Positions 35,666 to 43,727 of a DNA stretch of 64,000 nt are shown here, piece after piece. Below the pieces are notes generated by a model. The model was not told the DNA's origin, did not search any database, and saw nothing but the letters and a program-made list of their open reading frames with translations. The translations under genes were made by a program, and so were the position numbers. Positions within the stretch are counted from its first letter, which is position 1. Each line of letters starts with the position of its first letter. The stretch comes from Candidatus Gastranaerophilales bacterium (lineage in GTDB: Bacteria > Cyanobacteriota > Vampirovibrionia > Gastranaerophilales > Gastranaerophilaceae), in the NCBI GenBank assembly GCA_947630045.1, contig CANRGC010000001.1, forward strand, positions 62,001 to 126,000, given 5' to 3'.

Positions 35666-35920
35666 TTATTTTTGCACTCCCCAAAATAAATCAAGAATTT
35701 TTTGCGCCTGAGCTGATAAAAGCCCGTCTTGGAGAATTAAATATTGAACCGCAATAAGAGTGCATTCCGAACAAATATTAACATCCGGACCTTTTACCAT
35801 TTTGGGGACTTCAAGATTTGACCTTTTACAAAAACTGCAATATTCAACGGGCTTGTTGTCAATTTTTTCCCGTTTGTCTTTTTTGCCAAACGCCAAAACT
35901 TTTTTTTCTTTATCTGCCAT
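35666..35920 (-). CDS. Stand-alone ClpX-type zinc-finger protein
   Basis: 84 residues. Cys residues in CSFCKRSNLEVPK ... NICSEC are spaced C-x2-C-x18-C-x2-C, the exact spacing of the ClpX N-terminal zinc-binding domain, including the GPDVNIC turn (GPGVYIC in ClpX). No AAA+ domain is attached. In ClpX this module dimerises and binds adaptors and substrates, so the protein may act as an adaptor or antagonist for ClpXP. AAAGGAGAG supports the ATG. It lies between dciA-like and HEAT-like genes in one operon. Confidence 0.85.
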   Translation of the reverse strand: MADKEKKVLAFGKKDKREKIDNKPVEYCSFCKRSNLEVPKMVKGPDVNICSECTLIAVQYLILQDGLLSAQAQKILDLFWGVQK

Positions 35921-35929
35921 TTCTCTCCT

Positions 35930-36454
35930 TTAGCTTTCTCTCAGTTTTTTAGCCTTAATTGAGTTTATTATGTTATTTAGATATTTTTTCTTTAAACCTT
36001 CATTAAGGCATGAAATGTTTGATATTGTGTTTGTAACTTTTGAAATTTCTTCTTTTTCAAATTTATTTAATTCCATACTTTTTACATCTTCGTTTGAATA
36101 ATAAAAAAGTGATTCATTCCCCTTGAAAGAAAGATTTGAAACAGTTTTATTCCAAACTTTGTAATCATACCTTATCTCATCAATTTTAATGTTTAAAGGA
36201 AGAAAATAATCTGAAAGTTTAGAAATTAATTCCTTTTTATAGAAAATTAATTCCTGCATGACCTGAGGGCTTTTTACCGCAACAAAAAGAGTATTACCCT
36301 TAATATCATACGGAAGTGAAAACTTGGCGAATTTCGGACCGCATACATTCTTCCAAAACCCGAAAGCTGTTGCTTTTTTTATTGAATTTGAACAGGCGTT
36401 TTTTTCAAAAAGCTCCTCAATCAATATATCAGAAATTTTTGATATCTGTTCCAA
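35930..36454 (-). CDS. dciA: DciA-like (DUF721) protein
   Basis: 174 residues from a TTG at 36452-36454. A GTG at 36460 is in frame, but AAGGAG (36465-36460) overlaps it; with the TTG the spacing is five bases. Residues about 25-100 match the DUF721 core (GFWKNVCGPKFAKFSLPYDI; GNTLFVAVKSPQVMQELIFY), a KH-like domain. DciA loads the replicative helicase DnaB in bacteria lacking DnaC or DnaI. First gene of a five-gene operon with a ClpX-type finger, a HEAT-like protein, ruvX and a DUF1292-like gene. Confidence 0.82.
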   Translation of the reverse strand: MEQISKISDILIEELFEKNACSNSIKKATAFGFWKNVCGPKFAKFSLPYDIKGNTLFVAVKSPQVMQELIFYKKELISKLSDYFLPLNIKIDEIRYDYKVWNKTVSNLSFKGNESLFYYSNEDVKSMELNKFEKEEISKVTNTISNISCLNEGLKKKYLNNIINSIKAKKLRES

Positions 36455-36643
36455 GCCCACTCCTTAACAAAATATATCCGATTATACCAGTAAAAATATT
36501 TCATTTGCAAAAATATGAAGGAAATTTAAACATATTTATAAAAATTTACAAAAAGAGTTTTTTTGGGCACTTTTTTAAAATAAATAATTTTTATATATAT
36601 GAGAGATAAAAATTGAAAGAGAGATTAATCGGAGAGAAAAACC

Positions 36644-36907
36644 ATGCAAAACTCGCTTTACGGGAGCAGGTTTTATTTCACTTCCCGTGCAGGCGAACAG
36701 CTTGTAACATCGAATAGTGAAAGAAAAAAACTGCCCGAAATTGGAGAGTACATCTCGACAGTCAATCAGGCTGCGGTTGTAACTCAAAATGAAAATTGTG
36801 CAATAAGATATAATTCGCTTGCGGCGTTTTCGCTAAGAAGAAACAGTACGGTCAATTATTTCAACAACTGTATGAAAAAAGCGCAAATGCTTGAAAAGAT
36901 AGCATAA
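36644..36907 (+). CDS. Small protein, unknown function
   Basis: 87 residues, no signal peptide or membrane helix. GGAGAG lies 6-11 bases upstream of the ATG. The sequence is polar with scattered aromatics ([19 protein letters not shown]) and ends in a basic helix ([20 protein letters not shown]). I find no family. Clear SD and AT-skewed codon use like its neighbours make it a probable gene. It precedes lepA by 28 bases, but lepA has its own -10 box there. Confidence 0.55.
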   Translation: MQNSLYGSRFYFTSRAGEQLVTSNSERKKLPEIGEYISTVNQAAVVTQNENCAIRYNSLAAFSLRRNSTVNYFNNCMKKAQMLEKIA

Positions 36908-36923
36908 AATTTTATTTTTATAC

Positions 36924-36929
36924 TATACT
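36924..36929 (+). promoter_or_regulatory. -10 box of lepA, probably leaderless
   Basis: TATACT ends six bases before the ATG at 36936. No SD lies between. A -35 at normal distance is not clear. Confidence 0.35.
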
Positions 36930-36935
36930 TTTCTT

Positions 36936-38738
36936 ATGAAAAAAATTGAAAACATAAGAAATTTTAGCATTATTGCTCATATTGACCATGGGAAATCAAC
37001 CCTTGCAGACAGGCTTCTTGAAAAAACGGGAACCATAGATAAAAGAGATATGCAGGACCAATTGCTCGATACAATGGATATTGAGCGTGAACGTGGCATT
37101 ACAATTAAGCTGAATGCCGCAAAAATGAAATATAAAGCCTCTGACAACAAGGAATATATTTTAAATTTAATTGATACTCCGGGGCATGTTGATTTTTCTT
37201 ATGAAGTTTCAAGGTCGCTTGCAGCTTGTGAAGGCGCTCTTTTAATTGTTGACGCTACACAGGGTGTTGAGGCGCAAACTCTTGCAAACGTTTATCTTGC
37301 AATGGAACAAAACCTTGAAATCATTCCGGTTATCAATAAAATTGACTTGCCTTCCGCAGATGTGGAAAGAGTCAGAAAAGAAATCGAAGAAGTCTTGGGA
37401 ATTGACGCAAGCTATGCAATTCCTGTCAGCGCAAAAGAAGGCACGGGAATTGATGAAGTTTTGGAAGCAATTGTTAAATACGTTCCCCCGCCGCCCGATA
37501 CTTCAGATAAGCCGCTAAGGGCGCTTGTTTTTGATAGTGCATATGACCAATATTTAGGCACAATTTGCTTTTTTAAGGTCATGGACGGCTCAATTAAGCT
37601 TGGGGACACTGTTCAGTTTATGGCAACAGGCAAAAAGTTTGAAGTTGTTGAGCTTGGGTTTTTAAACCCCACAAGAAATCCGGTTGATGAACTTAAAACG
37701 GGTGAAGTAGGATATTTTGCAGGCTCAATCAAAGAAATTACAAGGTTTGTGGGCGACACGATTACAAATGCCGAAAATCCTGCCAATGAGCCTCTTGAAG
37801 GATATAAAGAAGCAAAACCAATGGTCTTTTCAGGGCTATACCCCGTCGATAATGACCAGTATCACGATTTAAAAGACGCTCTTGAAAAGTTAAAATTAAA
37901 TGATTCTTCCATAACGTTTGAACCCGAAACCTCATCTGCCCTTGGTTTTGGTTTCAGGTGCGGTTTCTTGGGCATGCTTCATATGGAAATTGCTCAGGAA
38001 AGACTTGAGAGAGAATATAATCTAAACCTCATAACAACTGCGCCTTCCGTTATTTATAAAGTTTATAAAACAGACGGCACAATGATTGAGATTGATAACC
38101 CCGCCAATCTTCCCGACGCTCAATACAGAGATTATATCGAAGAACCTTATGTAAGAGTTAATCTCTTTACGCCAAACGATTACGTGGGCTCACTTATGGA
38201 GCTTTGCCAATCAAAAAGGGGAGATTTTATCAATATGCAATATATTGATAAAACAAGGGTAAACCTTGAATATCATATTCCCTTGTCTGAAGTCATTACA
38301 GACTTTTATGACCAGCTGAAATCAAGAACAAAAGGCTACGCAAGTTTAGATTATGAGTTTCATTCATACAAACGCTCAGACCTTGTTAAAATGGATATTT
38401 TACTGTCGGGCGAAACGGTTGACGCACTTTCCGTTATCTGTCACAAAGATTCGGCTTACGGAATAGGGCAAAAATTAACTGCAAAATTAAAAGAAATCAT
38501 TCCGAAACAGATGTTTGAAGTTGCAATTCAAGCTGCCATAGGCGGAAGAATTATTGCAAGAACAACCATAAAAGCAATGAGGAAAAACGTTTTAGACAAG
38601 TGCTACGGCGGTGATATTTCAAGAAAAAGAAAACTTCTTGAAAAACAAAAGAAAGGTAAAAAGAGAATGAAATCTGTCGGAAGGGTTGAAATCCCGCAAG
38701 AAGCGTTTATGGCGGTATTAAGCTTAGGAGAAGAATAA
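36936..38738 (+). CDS. lepA: Elongation factor 4 (LepA)
   Basis: 600 residues, the usual length. GTPase motifs: [14 protein letters not shown] (G1), RGITIKL (G2), DTPGHVDF (G3), NKIDLP (G4) and SAKEGTG (G5). Domains II, III, V and the C-terminal LepA domain ([20 protein letters not shown]) follow. It binds ribosomes and affects translocation and 30S assembly under stress. The next gene starts at the base after its stop, with SD TTAGGAG inside its last codons. Confidence 0.97.
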   Translation: MKKIENIRNFSIIAHIDHGKSTLADRLLEKTGTIDKRDMQDQLLDTMDIERERGITIKLNAAKMKYKASDNKEYILNLIDTPGHVDFSYEVSRSLAACEGALLIVDATQGVEAQTLANVYLAMEQNLEIIPVINKIDLPSADVERVRKEIEEVLGIDASYAIPVSAKEGTGIDEVLEAIVKYVPPPPDTSDKPLRALVFDSAYDQYLGTICFFKVMDGSIKLGDTVQFMATGKKFEVVELGFLNPTRNPVDELKTGEVGYFAGSIKEITRFVGDTITNAENPANEPLEGYKEAKPMVFSGLYPVDNDQYHDLKDALEKLKLNDSSITFEPETSSALGFGFRCGFLGMLHMEIAQERLEREYNLNLITTAPSVIYKVYKTDGTMIEIDNPANLPDAQYRDYIEEPYVRVNLFTPNDYVGSLMELCQSKRGDFINMQYIDKTRVNLEYHIPLSEVITDFYDQLKSRTKGYASLDYEFHSYKRSDLVKMDILLSGETVDALSVICHKDSAYGIGQKLTAKLKEIIPKQMFEVAIQAAIGGRIIARTTIKAMRKNVLDKCYGGDISRKRKLLEKQKKGKKRMKSVGRVEIPQEAFMAVLSLGEE

Positions 38739-40826
38739 ATGCTCTTTTTGGGCGCATTTTTAGTAGGGCTTATAGGTTTTTATCTTTCTTCTTTATTTAA
38801 AAGAGGAATTTACTTTTTTATTATCTGTTTTGCCACAATTGTCTTTAATATTGAGCTTTTATCGCTTTTTAAAGGAATTGAGGGAAATAATATAATTATT
38901 TTAAGCGCCTTTGAAGCCTTTATTTGCCATATAATTTGGGAATTTAAAAAAAGACCGAAAATAAATTTTGATTTTAAACCTCTTTTGTCGGAACTAAAAA
39001 AGAGTTTTTTGGAAGATAAAAGCCTTATTGTTCTTTTGGGTTTTTTATGTTTTTTAATCGGTGTAAGTTTTATTCTTGCCTCACTTTCGCCCGTTAATGA
39101 ACCTGATGCACAGGGCTATCATGCTCTAAGGGCATTATTTTGGGCGCAAGACGGTTTTATCAGTCATTTTGAAACTTCCGACATAAGATGTCATTGCATG
39201 CCGATTAATTCAGAGCTTATATACACTTGGATATATGCTCTTTTTAAAAATGATACCGTTCTTGGACTTTTACAATTTTTCTCATATTTTCTTGTTATTT
39301 TTTCCGGCTGGAAGATTATGGAAATTTATGAAATTGACCCCAAAAAAAGGCTTTGGGCAATTTTTATGTTTTCTTCACTTGCGGGTGTAATAAGCCAAAT
39401 GTCAAGCACACAGACAGATTTGACAACAGGTGCGCTTATAGCGGTTTCGTTTTATCTTGTTTTGAGTTATAAAAAACAAAAGCTTATATCGGAGCTTTTC
39501 TTTGCAAGCCTTGCCATGGCGCTTGCAATGGGTACAAAAAGCACAGGTGTTATTGCAAGTTTGCCCCTTTTAATTTATTATTCAATTCTTTTGAAAAAAG
39601 ATTTTTTGAAATATTTCGGTCTTTTGATTTTAAATTTTGTTATTTTTTCAAGCTATAACTACATTTTAAACTTTATAAACTACGGCAACTTTCTTGGCGC
39701 AACAACTGCGCTTAACGGACATATGTTCTGGGGCGGTATAAAAGGCTTTTTTGCAAATTTTATAAGATATATTTTTCAATTTTTTGATTTTTCCGGCTTT
39801 ACTTTGGGGTTTTATATAAATAAACATCTTTTATATATGCAAAGCTTTGTAATAAGCCTTTTTTCGCCAAATGTCCATATAGGAGAAAATGTTCCTCTTG
39901 ATTTTACAAACATTTCAATGACCGAACAGCTTCTTGGCTTTGGAATTTTAGGTTTTACAATTTTTCTTCCCTCAAGTATTGCCGCATTTTTTGATAAAAA
40001 AATGAGAATTTTTTCAATTCTTTTTTGGTCACAAATAATCGTCTTAAGCTTTTCAATAGCTTACATGATTTATTCAATCAGATTTATTGTAACTTTTATG
40101 TGCCTTGCAATTCCGATTTTCACCGTTTCATATATAAGAAAAATGAATATAGTTAAATTTTTTATAATTCTTTTCTGTTTCTTTTATATGACATACGCCT
40201 CTTTATTTCTTTCACAAAGACCAATGTTTTATTTAAAAAAAGAATTTATAAAAACTCATGATATAAAACTAATTCAAGAAAACATGAGAAAGTTAAACTA
40301 TAAATTTTATCAAAGCTTTAATGAATCATACACCTTAAAAACTGCGCTTGAGCCGTATTGCAAAAATAATAACCTTATAGGAATTGCAAACACTGCGGGA
40401 TATATGGTCTATAGCGGAAAATTTCTTGAGCTTTCAAACAACTGCAAAATAAATATAATTAACATTCCCCATATAAAAAATTATGACCTTACATTATATG
40501 ATTATCTTGTTCTTCAAAACGCCGATTATCAAGAATCAACCGCACTTAACAAAAACGATATTGAAAACCCGCTTTTTGTAAACCATATGGCAGATTGTCA
40601 CTATGAAACAATGGATAGAGAAAATATAAGCTTAAGGCTTGCAGACATTGACGAAATGAAAAAAGTAAGCAGCGCACAATGCAGAATTAACCCCGAATTT
40701 ATACAAGATATAGGCTTTAAATTTGAAAAAGAATTTGAGGCTGAAATTCCAAAATATCTAATAAACAGAGCAAACGAAACAGTAAAGTCGTTTAGTATTT
40801 ATAAAAAAGTTGTAAAGAAATATTAA
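38739..40826 (+). CDS. Multi-pass membrane protein, GT-C-like glycosyltransferase candidate
   Basis: 695 residues with about twelve membrane helices in the first 500, then a soluble C-terminal domain of about 190 residues. After the third helix an outward loop has NEPDAQGYHALRALFWAQDG near residue 123, like the acidic first loop of GT39/ArnT-type GT-C enzymes, which use lipid-linked sugars. KSTGVIAS and other small-residue helices are consistent. The match is only by topology and the acidic loop, so function is provisional. It begins at the base after the lepA stop and shares its message. Confidence 0.65.
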   Translation: MLFLGAFLVGLIGFYLSSLFKRGIYFFIICFATIVFNIELLSLFKGIEGNNIIILSAFEAFICHIIWEFKKRPKINFDFKPLLSELKKSFLEDKSLIVLLGFLCFLIGVSFILASLSPVNEPDAQGYHALRALFWAQDGFISHFETSDIRCHCMPINSELIYTWIYALFKNDTVLGLLQFFSYFLVIFSGWKIMEIYEIDPKKRLWAIFMFSSLAGVISQMSSTQTDLTTGALIAVSFYLVLSYKKQKLISELFFASLAMALAMGTKSTGVIASLPLLIYYSILLKKDFLKYFGLLILNFVIFSSYNYILNFINYGNFLGATTALNGHMFWGGIKGFFANFIRYIFQFFDFSGFTLGFYINKHLLYMQSFVISLFSPNVHIGENVPLDFTNISMTEQLLGFGILGFTIFLPSSIAAFFDKKMRIFSILFWSQIIVLSFSIAYMIYSIRFIVTFMCLAIPIFTVSYIRKMNIVKFFIILFCFFYMTYASLFLSQRPMFYLKKEFIKTHDIKLIQENMRKLNYKFYQSFNESYTLKTALEPYCKNNNLIGIANTAGYMVYSGKFLELSNNCKINIINIPHIKNYDLTLYDYLVLQNADYQESTALNKNDIENPLFVNHMADCHYETMDRENISLRLADIDEMKKVSSAQCRINPEFIQDIGFKFEKEFEAEIPKYLINRANETVKSFSIYKKVVKKY

Positions 40827-40843
40827 TATAAAATTAAACCCGC

Positions 40844-40871
40844 TAAAGAAAAAAAAGAAAAACTCCGATAT
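40844..40871 (+). promoter_or_regulatory. FliA/sigma-D-type promoter
   Basis: TAAAGAAA (40844-40851), 12 bases, TCCGATAT (40864-40871). The flagellar-sigma consensus is TAAA, 15-16 bases, GCCGATAT. The GTG at 40903 lies 31 bases downstream with AAAGGAGA between. The same arrangement occurs at 43663. Confidence 0.6.
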
Positions 40872-40902
40872 AACTAATAACAAATAAAAAGGAGACTTTT
40901 TA

Positions 40903-41106
40903 GTGGAAAACATTGCAAAATGCGGTTATTCAATGCGCCTGCCCGATTACAATATTGGTAATACAGGCGGCATTAAGCAGCCTGATGAAGACTCCGGTTG
41001 TTTTGACGGCAAAGATTGGACAACCAACGCCGCAAATGCCGTCGGAACAGCATTCAGTAATATGGACAAATTTTTGGAAAATTTTGAAAAAGACATTCAG
41101 GCATAA
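40903..41106 (+). CDS. Small acidic protein ahead of giant EF-hand genes
   Basis: 67 residues from a GTG, with AAAGGAGA seven bases upstream. It is polar, with two Cys (KCGY, SGCFDG) and an amphipathic C-terminal helix (TAFSNMDKFLENFEKDIQA). No signal peptide. A FliA-type promoter lies upstream and the 797-residue EF-hand protein begins 56 bases downstream, so it is probably co-expressed with it; a chaperone or accessory role for that protein is possible but unproven. Confidence 0.6.
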   Translation: MENIAKCGYSMRLPDYNIGNTGGIKQPDEDSGCFDGKDWTTNAANAVGTAFSNMDKFLENFEKDIQA

Positions 41107-41162
41107 TTATTTTTTGTTTACTTTTAGTCGAATTAATAATAACCTCGGAAAGGACGAACTAT

Positions 41163-43556
41163 ATGACAGGCACAATCAATACAACAAATTCGTTGTTAAG
41201 TACATTGAAAAACAAATTTATTGACAACAACAATGTTGTGACAGCAAGCATGGAAGATTTGGAAGGCTTGTTTGAAGAAGTTGATTATTACAACTCGGGA
41301 ACCGAAGGTGCCGAGTCAATTCAAAAACAAATTGACACGCTTCAAGCGGCTATAAGCGCCCTTAAAACTGAAGCTGAAACTCTGCAAAAAGAAATTGATG
41401 AGGCAAATTTAAAGATTGACGAAAAAAATAATCAGCTCGTTGATATTATCGGACAAATTAATGCAGGGACGGCAGAATATCAAACTGCCGTAAGAAAAGC
41501 AGCTAAAGAGGCTTCAACCACGGCAATTAACGAATATAGAGCAAACAAAAGTCAAAGTTTTGAAAAATATTTCAGCGATACATTCTATGATGTTCTTAAA
41601 GCAACTCTTGATGTAAACCAAATAAAATCTTTATATGCAGAATATGATAAAGTTAAAAACTCGATTTCACCTGTTGCGGATAAAATTCAAGGTTATATTG
41701 ACAGAGTTGACGGGCTTCAAGGAAAATTAGACACAACAAACGCTACAATCAACCTCTTATCAAGCACCAAAAACAAACTTTCCACAACAATGGAAGGTGC
41801 TTATAAAAATGTTGATACAGACAACAAAATTCCAATCTATTCGGGCAAAAAAGAAGCTATTGCAAACGAAATATTAAATATGAAAGGCGCAAATGCCAGC
41901 GAATCGACAGGCATAAGTTCCGTCTTAAAAGAACAACAACAAAAATGGAAAGACCAAATTCCTCAGGCAACGCTGAAGAAAAATACATATGATGCAAAAT
42001 CAGCCGGAGAAGGCAAAAATGTTCAGCTTACAAACCTTGGCGAAGCAATTAACAAAGGAATGTTAACCCAACTTCAGCAATCAGGCATGACAAAAGATGA
42101 AATCATGCAATTTATTGCAACAAACTGGGAAAGCGTCAGCATTTCAAAAAATAAAGAAACGGGCGAATGGACAATTCCAAAAGGACACGACGCCAAAGGA
42201 AAAGAAATATATAATGAAATAATCGACTTCTGCACAAATAACAAAAAAGTTAATCTAACGGCAGACTCGGTTAACGAAAAAAATGTTGCAGCCTTGAAAA
42301 AAGCAACTTCAGGAAGCGGCGACAATAACATTCTTACAAAAATGTATAATGCGGGCTTCACCTTTAAAGAAGCAATGTATATTTTAACTCAAGCCTTCCC
42401 TGATTCAGGAATCGGTTATAATCTTGACAGTCAAAGCGGCGGAAGAAACTATACAATTGTTCAAGATTCAAAATCAAGCGGCAATACATATAAAAACATC
42501 GGCGATTTAATTCAAAAATATTGGTTTACCGAAGGGGACGCAAAAACCAACGATGACGCTGATACAAATGTTGCTGACGAAAAAAGAAGTGACCCGATTA
42601 CATTCCAACAGGGCGATACAACTTATACATTTATCAACGACAGAAACGGAGATGCAAAATTCAGCTATACCGATGACAAGAATAATGACCTTCTCGGCTC
42701 TAAAAACGGCATAGAAGAATTAAAGGCATACGACACCGACGGAAACGGCAAAATTGAAGGCAAAGAGCTTGACCAAATTGTTCTTATGAGCAACAAACAA
42801 ATAGAGTCAGTCGGCGAAAACGGTTCAAAAGATGTTGATGAATACAAAAAAGGCGGAAATTACAAAGGAAAAGGCGTATATACCAACTCGGTTGACTTTA
42901 ATATCGCATACCAAAGCGCAAGCGACATCGGTATAACAAGCATTGACCTTTCAACTATATCTGACAAAGATAAAGAACAAATGAGCGCAAACGGTTCAAA
43001 ATTGTTAAATACGTTTAATATAACAACAAACGGCAAAAAGCTTGATAAAAATATACAGGCAAAAGAAACCGACAACACAAAATCAAATCTTGAAACCTTC
43101 TATAAACAAGTTGCAGACAGCTCAAAAACAAAAAGTGACAGAATTTATTCTCACCTTTCAAAAGATGAATATGCAAAAGCGGTTAACCCCGAAAATTATT
43201 CATCTGATGACGCCAAAGCAGCTGCCGAATTGCTCAAGAATATGAAAAAAGACCTTCAAGACCAGTTAAAAGGCGCTATGGACGCTGAACAATACTTTGA
43301 TCAATTCGACTTGAATATTGACTGGGCAGAATTCCAAAAACTTTACGGCAAAGACGGAACATACTTAAAAACCGTAATTGAAAGAGGCTCTAAAGCTGCG
43401 GAAACTGATATGTATACTGATAACGACCATATTAACGCAACGGCGCAAACCGATGTAGGAAAAGCGGTTGACAATTATAACGCCGAAATTAAAGTAAAAC
43501 AAAAAGGTCTTGCTCAGGCAAAAAAAGATGCCGAATTAAAAGATAAAAAAGAATAA
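41163..43556 (+). CDS. Giant coiled-coil protein with paired EF-hand loops (paralogue A)
   Basis: 797 residues, no Sec signal. Residues about 45-105 form a coiled coil (IQKQIDTLQAAISALKTEAE onward), with more helical heptads to about 230. Two Ca2+-binding loops of EF-hand form lie 31 residues apart: Asp493-Arg-Asn-Gly-Asp to Asp504, and DTDGNGKIEGKE at 524-535, which is canonical. Shared landmarks with the next gene include GAYKNVDTD, NSVDF and NLETFYKQVAD. It is a large, probably extracellular or surface-associated Ca2+-responsive protein; export route unknown. Downstream is a strong terminator. Co-transcribed with the 67-residue gene from a FliA-type promoter. Confidence 0.75.
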   Translation: MTGTINTTNSLLSTLKNKFIDNNNVVTASMEDLEGLFEEVDYYNSGTEGAESIQKQIDTLQAAISALKTEAETLQKEIDEANLKIDEKNNQLVDIIGQINAGTAEYQTAVRKAAKEASTTAINEYRANKSQSFEKYFSDTFYDVLKATLDVNQIKSLYAEYDKVKNSISPVADKIQGYIDRVDGLQGKLDTTNATINLLSSTKNKLSTTMEGAYKNVDTDNKIPIYSGKKEAIANEILNMKGANASESTGISSVLKEQQQKWKDQIPQATLKKNTYDAKSAGEGKNVQLTNLGEAINKGMLTQLQQSGMTKDEIMQFIATNWESVSISKNKETGEWTIPKGHDAKGKEIYNEIIDFCTNNKKVNLTADSVNEKNVAALKKATSGSGDNNILTKMYNAGFTFKEAMYILTQAFPDSGIGYNLDSQSGGRNYTIVQDSKSSGNTYKNIGDLIQKYWFTEGDAKTNDDADTNVADEKRSDPITFQQGDTTYTFINDRNGDAKFSYTDDKNNDLLGSKNGIEELKAYDTDGNGKIEGKELDQIVLMSNKQIESVGENGSKDVDEYKKGGNYKGKGVYTNSVDFNIAYQSASDIGITSIDLSTISDKDKEQMSANGSKLLNTFNITTNGKKLDKNIQAKETDNTKSNLETFYKQVADSSKTKSDRIYSHLSKDEYAKAVNPENYSSDDAKAAAELLKNMKKDLQDQLKGAMDAEQYFDQFDLNIDWAEFQKLYGKDGTYLKTVIERGSKAAETDMYTDNDHINATAQTDVGKAVDNYNAEIKVKQKGLAQAKKDAELKDKKE

Positions 43557-43570
43557 AAAATAAAAAAATA

Positions 43571-43604
43571 AAAAGCCTGTCTTGCTTCAAAGACAGGCTT
43601 TTTT
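43571..43604 (+). terminator. Rho-independent terminator
   Basis: AAAAGCCTGTCTT (43571-43583) and AAGACAGGCTTTT (ending 43602) form a 13-bp stem with a short loop, followed by T. Confidence 0.92.
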
Positions 43605-43662
43605 GTGTCTTTATAAAAAGATTAACAATTGTAAAAAATTTAAAATTTTTCTTAACAATATC

Positions 43663-43690
43663 TAAAGTTTGTATGCCACAAAACCGATTT
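43663..43690 (+). promoter_or_regulatory. FliA/sigma-D-type promoter
   Basis: TAAAGTTT (43663-43670), 12 bases, ACCGATTT (43683-43690). TAAAGTTT is an exact match to the E. coli FliA -35. The ATG at 43728 follows at 37 bases with AAGGGAGA between. Spacing equals that of the promoter at 40844. Confidence 0.62.
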
Positions 43691-43727
43691 AGAGGGTATA
43701 TAGCATTTATCAAGGGAGACTAACATC

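Noticed and set aside
43627-43658. Long AT-rich palindrome-like stretch before the second giant gene
   Set aside because: Symmetry is mostly A and T runs and imperfect; expected by chance in such sequence.
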